The translations under genes and the position numbers were made by a program. Below, piece after piece: positions 60,138-64,000 of a stretch of DNA of 64,000 nt. The notes under the pieces are model-generated. The model was not told the DNA's origin. It searched no databases and saw nothing but the letters and a program-made list of their open reading frames with translations. The stretch spans positions 137,874 through 201,873 of the forward strand of contig JAGZZT010000002.1 in NCBI GenBank assembly GCA_018377235.1, given 5' to 3'. The DNA comes from Clostridium sp. GTDB taxonomy: Bacteria; Bacillota; Clostridia; Lachnospirales; Lachnospiraceae. Position 1 is the first letter of the stretch. Every line of letters begins with the position of its first letter.

Positions 60138-60923
60138 CTAAGACAGGGCGTCGAAGATTATCCGGGAAATCCGTCCTATCACTTCCCGTCCTTCTTTATT
60201 GCTCTCCATTTCACTTGTCAAAACAGTGAGAATGTAGGGATGTCCTGGAAGAAATACGATTCCTCCATCATTTTCCAGAGCATCCAGATCTCCGCACTTA
60301 TGAGCAGTCTCAATCTCCTCGGGAAGATACAGCTGGAGACGTCCTCCCTGCTGCTGCCTTTTGAGAATATCCATCATCAGATGGCTCTCCTCCTCTCCCA
60401 CGCACTGCCCATCGTAAATCTGCCTGAAAATCTCTGTAATATCATCTGCGCAGATATAATTATCACGCCCCTGCTTTTTAGCCTCTGAATCCATCATCAG
60501 GCGGCCCAGGCAGGCCTCTTTAAGCCCAAGCCTTGAAGCCATGCGGTTCACGCTGTCCATTCCCAGCATCCGTATTAAAATGTTCGTGGCCTCGTTATCG
60601 CTGACAATGATCATGAGAGTCAAAATCTCCCTGAGAGTAAAGGTATGTCCTGGCAGAAGCTCCTTTAAAATTCCGTCTCCCCCTGTCCTCATCTCCTCCG
60701 TCACAGTAATAGTCTGCTCCAGAGACAGTTCCCCTTCTCTTACCCTGCGCATGGCCTCCGCCATAATGACCAGCTTAATTGTGCTGGCCGATGGAACCCG
60801 TTCCTCACCACAGATAGAAAATCCTTCTCCTGTGTTCAAATCATAAAAACTGACGCAAACCTTTCCCTGCTTATCCTGAAGAAAAGTATGGATATTCTGC
60901 TTCATTTCTGTAACATCTGCCAT
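60138..60923 (-). CDS. Cytoplasmic serine hydrolase of the class A beta-lactamase fold
   Basis: 261 residues with AAAGGGG before the ATG and no signal peptide. The three motifs are in order: SxxK as STIK (Ser47-Lys50), SDN at 108-110, and KCG (209-211) where class A enzymes have KTG. No ExxLN motif is obvious, so beta-lactam hydrolysis is doubtful. Because it is intracellular and cotranscribed with a dipeptide epimerase and a transporter, it more likely acts on an imported peptide or amide. Confidence 0.82.
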   Translation of the reverse strand: MADVTEMKQNIHTFLQDKQGKVCVSFYDLNTGEGFSICGEERVPSASTIKLVIMAEAMRRVREGELSLEQTITVTEEMRTGGDGILKELLPGHTFTLREILTLMIIVSDNEATNILIRMLGMDSVNRMASRLGLKEACLGRLMMDSEAKKQGRDNYICADDITEIFRQIYDGQCVGEEESHLMMDILKRQQQGGRLQLYLPEEIETAHKCGDLDALENDGGIVFLPGHPYILTVLTSEMESNKEGREVIGRISRIIFDALS

Positions 60924-60954
60924 CTCTGTTCCCCTTTCTGCGCTTCATCAGGCA

Positions 60955-62262
60955 TTAGCCGAACATTGCCCTGATTCCTACATAAATAACAGTTACGACT
61001 GTAATAGTCACGCCGAATTTCACCATATTTTTTAAATCCTTGGAGCGTGCCAATCCCATCTGTCCCATCATATCCGCTTCCGGATAGGCAAAAGAGGTAA
61101 TCTGAGAACCGACTAGTAAAATGGTAGCCCAAAGTCCAGTAGACATTCCGATAGCCGTTACCAGTTCTTTAAACATACTGTCCATAACGACCGACTGAGC
61201 TGCAGCCGCGCCTCCGACTCCGAAAATACCCGTAAGAGCCGTCACAAGAGATACGATCACCTTGCTGTTGGAATGGAGCAGCGGTTCGATGATTTTTACC
61301 AGAGCATCGAATGCGCCTGCTTCTGAGACAAATGTGATAAACGGTGTAAACAGCACAAACATGATAAACAGCCACATCATTTTGCTGGCGCCCTCAATCA
61401 TTACCTCAAACAGGCGATCAGGGTGAATACCTCCTGCCAGGCCTGTAACAATCGCTGTGACAGAAATAACCAGGATTGCATAGGTAGAGCCGGACTGCAG
61501 GTAAATGCCGTATCCAATCATAGCCGCCATGCAGAGAGCAAAAGCTGCAGTTGCTCTCTTTGCGCCTGCGCTTGGAACATAATCATTCTCCACTGTCTCT
61601 TCCAGCTCATACTGATAAACGCCCTTTGTCTTTTTCTGAATCCTTGTGGCGCAGATAAATGTCGTTACCCAGCAGAGAGCCGCTACAGGAAGTCCAGTCT
61701 GGATAATATACTGAGAGTATGTCATGCCTGTTAAAGACATAATTGTCACAACCTGCGGAGAATACGGCCCGATGAACAGGCCTGTAATTCCTGCTCCCAT
61801 CAGTACAGCTGCCATGGTGGAAGGCGTAATGCCTATGATGGCCACCAGCGGAATAATCATTGGCGCAATAATAGCATTGGCACCGGCAAGAGAACCTAAC
61901 AGCGCTACAATCACAATAGAAGTAACCATAGACGCCAGAATTGCCTTCTTTTCAGAATTGATTCCAATTTTTTTCATCAGAGTCATAATTAAAAACTCCG
62001 CGGCTCCTGTCTCCTTCAGCACAGCGCCAAGGGCTGAACCCAGCATAATAATAAATCCGATGATTCCCAAAAAAGAGCCCAGGGCTGAGCCAAGGACTTC
62101 GCCCATACTGGAAAATGGCTGTTTCGTCATGATCGCGCTCAATACCACGCAGATCACCACATTTAATACCGGATTAATATCCTTAAATGCTAAAATAATA
62201 TAGATAATTAACGGAAGCAAAGCAAAAATCGGTGAAATTCCAAATATCATTGTAGATTCCAT
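60955..62262 (-). CDS. Ion-coupled carboxylate or peptide transporter (NhaC/CitMHS-like)
   Basis: 435 residues with 11-12 helices, and GGGGG before the ATG. Two similar halves contain Gly-rich re-entrant stretches, such as GSLAGANAIIAPMIIP (about 124-139) and ALTGIFGVGGAAAAQS (about 335-350), the layout of the ion transporter superfamily. The substrate is not readable; the neighbours suggest a dipeptide or muropeptide. It lies 24 bases downstream of the epimerase gene. Confidence 0.78.
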   Translation of the reverse strand: MESTMIFGISPIFALLPLIIYIILAFKDINPVLNVVICVVLSAIMTKQPFSSMGEVLGSALGSFLGIIGFIIMLGSALGAVLKETGAAEFLIMTLMKKIGINSEKKAILASMVTSIVIVALLGSLAGANAIIAPMIIPLVAIIGITPSTMAAVLMGAGITGLFIGPYSPQVVTIMSLTGMTYSQYIIQTGLPVAALCWVTTFICATRIQKKTKGVYQYELEETVENDYVPSAGAKRATAAFALCMAAMIGYGIYLQSGSTYAILVISVTAIVTGLAGGIHPDRLFEVMIEGASKMMWLFIMFVLFTPFITFVSEAGAFDALVKIIEPLLHSNSKVIVSLVTALTGIFGVGGAAAAQSVVMDSMFKELVTAIGMSTGLWATILLVGSQITSFAYPEADMMGQMGLARSKDLKNMVKFGVTITVVTVIYVGIRAMFG

Positions 62263-62286
62263 ATCGTTTCCCCCTTATCTGTCTTC

Positions 62287-63375
62287 TCAGTCATAAATAA
62301 TTCTGTTGACGCGCTCAATTCCCAGTCCAGGGCTGTCGTTTACTGTAATCATCTTTTCCTGGAATTCTGCGCCCCCCTCCACTGGATCTTCACTGCAAAG
62401 TCCAGGTCCGTCCAAATCAATCTTTGTAATCACCTGTCTGGCGCAGGCCAGATGAACCGCCGCATTGACACTGACCTTTGCCTCCAGCATACATCCAATC
62501 ATGCACTCTACCCCGTATATTTCAGCGGCAGCTGCAATCTTTAAGGCATTATAAATTCCTCCGCACTTCATCAATTTAATATTTACCAGATCCGCAGCTC
62601 TCATCTGCATAATTTTCACTGCATCCTGAGGCGAAAATACGCTCTCATCCGCTAAAATCGGAATATCGGAGTGATCCGTTACATATTTCAGTCCTTCTAC
62701 ATCGGCAGCCTTCACCGGCTGTTCGGCAAATTCAATCCCAAGGCCTTTGTCCTGCATGCTGTTCAGAAGTCTTACCGCCTGTTTAGGCGTCCATGCCTGA
62801 TTTGCATCGATTCGGATGGAAATGTCTTTTCCAACTGCCTGGCGAACTGCCAAAAGCCGTTCCACGTCCAGTTCAGGATTCACTCCCACTTTAATTTTCA
62901 AGCAGTCATATCCTCGCTTGACTGCCTGCTCTGCATCCTCAGCCATCTGGGCTGGATCATTTACACTGATTGTCAGATCCGTGAAAATTTGTTTCCTGCT
63001 TCCCCCCAGAAGCTTATAGACAGGAATCCTGTGCAGCTGGCCGTATAAGTCCCACAGAGCCATGTCTACAGCCGCTTTAGCACTTTTATTTCCTACTATA
63101 CAGGAATTGAGGCATCTCATCAAATCTTCAAATTCATCCACTTCTCTGCCCAGAACAGCCGGTCTGATATGCTCCTCAATCGCCCCTCTTACAGAGCCTC
63201 TGGTATCCCCTGTTATCACTCCGGTGGAGGGCGCTTCTCCATATCCCACATGGCCCGTATCTGTATGAACTTCCACAATCACATCGTTCACATGAGTTAC
63301 TGTTCTGAGCGCTGTCTTAAACGGTGTTCTGAGAGGTACTGACAGAAGCCCTGTTTTGATCTGCGTGATTTTCAT
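62287..63375 (-). CDS. Dipeptide epimerase (L-Ala-D/L-Glu epimerase type)
   Basis: 362 residues, enolase superfamily, muconate-lactonizing subgroup. The catalytic lysine pair is KIKVG (about 164-168) and IKLMKCGG (about 268); metal ligands are in RIDANQAW, EFAEQPV and LADESVF. Such enzymes epimerise the Glu of L-Ala-D-Glu from peptidoglycan so that it can be split by ordinary peptidases. AAAGGAG precedes the ATG. First gene of the four-gene operon. Confidence 0.9.
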   Translation of the reverse strand: MKITQIKTGLLSVPLRTPFKTALRTVTHVNDVIVEVHTDTGHVGYGEAPSTGVITGDTRGSVRGAIEEHIRPAVLGREVDEFEDLMRCLNSCIVGNKSAKAAVDMALWDLYGQLHRIPVYKLLGGSRKQIFTDLTISVNDPAQMAEDAEQAVKRGYDCLKIKVGVNPELDVERLLAVRQAVGKDISIRIDANQAWTPKQAVRLLNSMQDKGLGIEFAEQPVKAADVEGLKYVTDHSDIPILADESVFSPQDAVKIMQMRAADLVNIKLMKCGGIYNALKIAAAAEIYGVECMIGCMLEAKVSVNAAVHLACARQVITKIDLDGPGLCSEDPVEGGAEFQEKMITVNDSPGLGIERVNRIIYD

Positions 63376-63533
63376 GATTCTCTCCTTTCCCTCTGAAAGC
63401 AGAAACTGCTGATTCCCTTAACGTGAAATGACCTGAAAAGTAACAAAAAATATGCCTGAGTACATTCTCGAGCTGAGCGCAGTCACTTGCGGCATGTTTC
63501 TTCTTCGCACGAGTGCACTTCTTAAGCGGAGCG

Positions 63534-63572
63534 TTTTTATGGCATAGGACGCAATTTCCTATGTCATAAAAA
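63534..63572. repeat. Palindromic hairpin in the epimerase leader
   Basis: TTTTTATGGCATAGGA (63534-63549) is nearly complementary to TCCTATGTCATAAAAA (63556-63571). Together with the GCACGAGTGC and GCGGAGCG motifs at 63507-63533 it looks like a dispersed intergenic repeat of this genome; that is an impression from other Lachnospiraceae. Confidence 0.55.
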
Positions 63573-63574
63573 AT

Positions 63575-63612
63575 ACCCAGCCAAAAACAGATGTACCTGT
63601 CTTTGGCTGGGT
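63575..63612 (-). terminator. Terminator or attenuator in the epimerase leader
   Basis: ACCCAGCC (63575-63582) and GGCTGGGT (63605-63612) with an inner AAACAG/CTGT stem. On the minus strand ATTTTTTA follows. It lies about 90 nt after the promoter and 200 nt before the epimerase start. Confidence 0.65.
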
Positions 63613-63705
63613 TTCATTTGCTCCGAACTAGCGGTATACTATTTCACACAAAATGAAGCAGCTGTTACATTACTTTCGTTTTGTTTCTTTATTTGATTTG
63701 TTATT

Positions 63706-63734
63706 ATTATAATACAAGCAATGTAATCAGTCAA
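63706..63734 (-). promoter_or_regulatory. Sigma-A promoter of the epimerase operon
   Basis: TTGACT (63734-63729) and TATAAT (63711-63706) with a 17-base spacer on the minus strand. The start is near 63699; the leader is about 320 nt long. Confidence 0.65.
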
Positions 63735-63761
63735 TTTATTTCCAAATTTTTCTTTTTTTAC

Positions 63762-63797
63762 AGAAAGACCGCAGGTTCTCTTCCCTGCGGTCTTTCT
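63762..63797 (-). terminator. Terminator of the partial gene at the window end
   Basis: AGAAAGACCGCAGG and CCTGCGGTCTTTCT form a 14-bp stem with a short loop, 41 bases after the stop of the gene that enters from the right. Confidence 0.75.
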
Positions 63798-63837
63798 TAT
63801 CCTCTCTGCTTTTTATCTGGTTATGAATTCTGCCATA

Positions 63838-64000
63838 TTACCGATACCACCGTACAATCTGAATCCGAAGCTCTGAGCCGCCGTCATAGTAAAAGTCTCC
63901 TACTTCCTTCAGCTTATAGCCCTCCGGCACGTTTGTCAGTTCGCTGGAGTTTACATTGCCTTTTCCATTCACAAGGCCTGCTGCCCAGATCTCTCCATTT
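63838..64000 (-). CDS. C-terminal end of an unidentified protein (5' part outside window)
   Basis: 54 codons to a TAA at 63838. The visible end includes NGEIWAAGLVNG, LTNVPEGYKLKEVGD and FYYDGGSELRIQIVRWYR. It resembles the end of a beta-rich extracellular or phage-like domain, but nothing identifies it. A terminator follows, so the frame is probably real. Confidence 0.6.
   Translation of the reverse strand, partial: NGEIWAAGLVNGKGNVNSSELTNVPEGYKLKEVGDFYYDGGSELRIQIVRWYR

Noticed and set aside
60138..60923. Beta-lactam resistance enzyme
   Set aside because: No signal peptide, KCG in place of KTG and no clear ExxLN motif; the operon context points to peptide metabolism.

Overview
The window looks like a chromosomal segment of an anaerobic, spore-forming Firmicute of the class Clostridia, most likely Lachnospiraceae ([Clostridium] symbiosum / Enterocloster / Hungatella-like). 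The reasons are a SipL-like spore-coat morphogenesis gene, AGGAGG ribosome binding sites with frequent GTG/TTG starts, sigma-A promoters of the TTGACA-17-TATAAT kind, a moderate base composition, intrinsic terminators throughout, and a typical clostridial set of transporters and two-component systems. The species is inference; there is no rRNA or tRNA to anchor it. Most genes lie on the minus strand. I see no phage, insertion sequence, CRISPR array or integrase; this is core and lightly accessory chromosome.

Layout. 1-4.8 kb: a GIY-YIG nuclease fused in frame to the peroxide-stress protein YaaA (cut by the window edge), an OLD-type ATPase/TOPRIM nuclease with an unusual cysteine cluster, and sipL. 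4.9-11.2 kb: a membrane protein, ttcA-cysE (sulfur metabolism), and an overlapping glgB-mscS-HD hydrolase operon. 11.4-14.1 kb (plus strand): signal peptidase I, aspartate kinase and a membrane protein. 14.1-17 kb: rpiB, yhaM and an HtrA-family protein whose whole catalytic triad has been replaced. 17-19.7 kb: a gene-poor stretch and a run of small unrecognised membrane or acidic proteins. 19.7-24.7 kb (plus strand): mutS2 behind a highly structured leader, then an OmpR-type regulator and its kinase. 24.8-29.6 kb: an APC permease, an M20 amidohydrolase and a SARP/BTAD-type ATPase regulator. 29.7-33 kb: a second kinase/regulator pair and small membrane proteins. 33-40.5 kb: a DEAD-box helicase with an attenuator-like leader, brnQ, a large membrane glycosyltransferase-like protein and a third kinase/regulator pair. 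40.6-48.7 kb: an AraC-type regulator, metK behind a SAM riboswitch, murA, a large secreted protein of unknown function, a proline-rich protein and a nucleotidyltransferase. 48.9-53.4 kb: a YgjV-like membrane protein, a divergent pair of c-di-GMP enzymes and thioredoxin. 53.5-58.5 kb: a LysR-controlled amidohydrolase/membrane-protein/glutaminase operon. 58.7-59.6 kb: ribU behind an FMN riboswitch. 59.7-63.7 kb: an operon for a dipeptide epimerase, a transporter, a cytoplasmic beta-lactamase-fold serine hydrolase and a DUF3870 protein. 63.8-64 kb: the 3' end of an unidentified gene.

How the parts connect. Two separate operons look built to take up and split amide- or peptide-linked amino acids: the LysR operon (amidohydrolase plus glutaminase) and the epimerase operon (probably muropeptide-derived Ala-Glu). 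Three OmpR/HisKA two-component systems, c-di-GMP enzymes and several riboswitch or attenuator leaders give the segment a strong regulatory character. The observations most worth following up are the GIY-YIG/YaaA fusion beside the OLD-like nuclease, the HtrA pseudoprotease, the cytoplasmic serine hydrolase in the epimerase operon, and a dispersed family of stem-loops that keep a common loop while their stems vary compensatorily.
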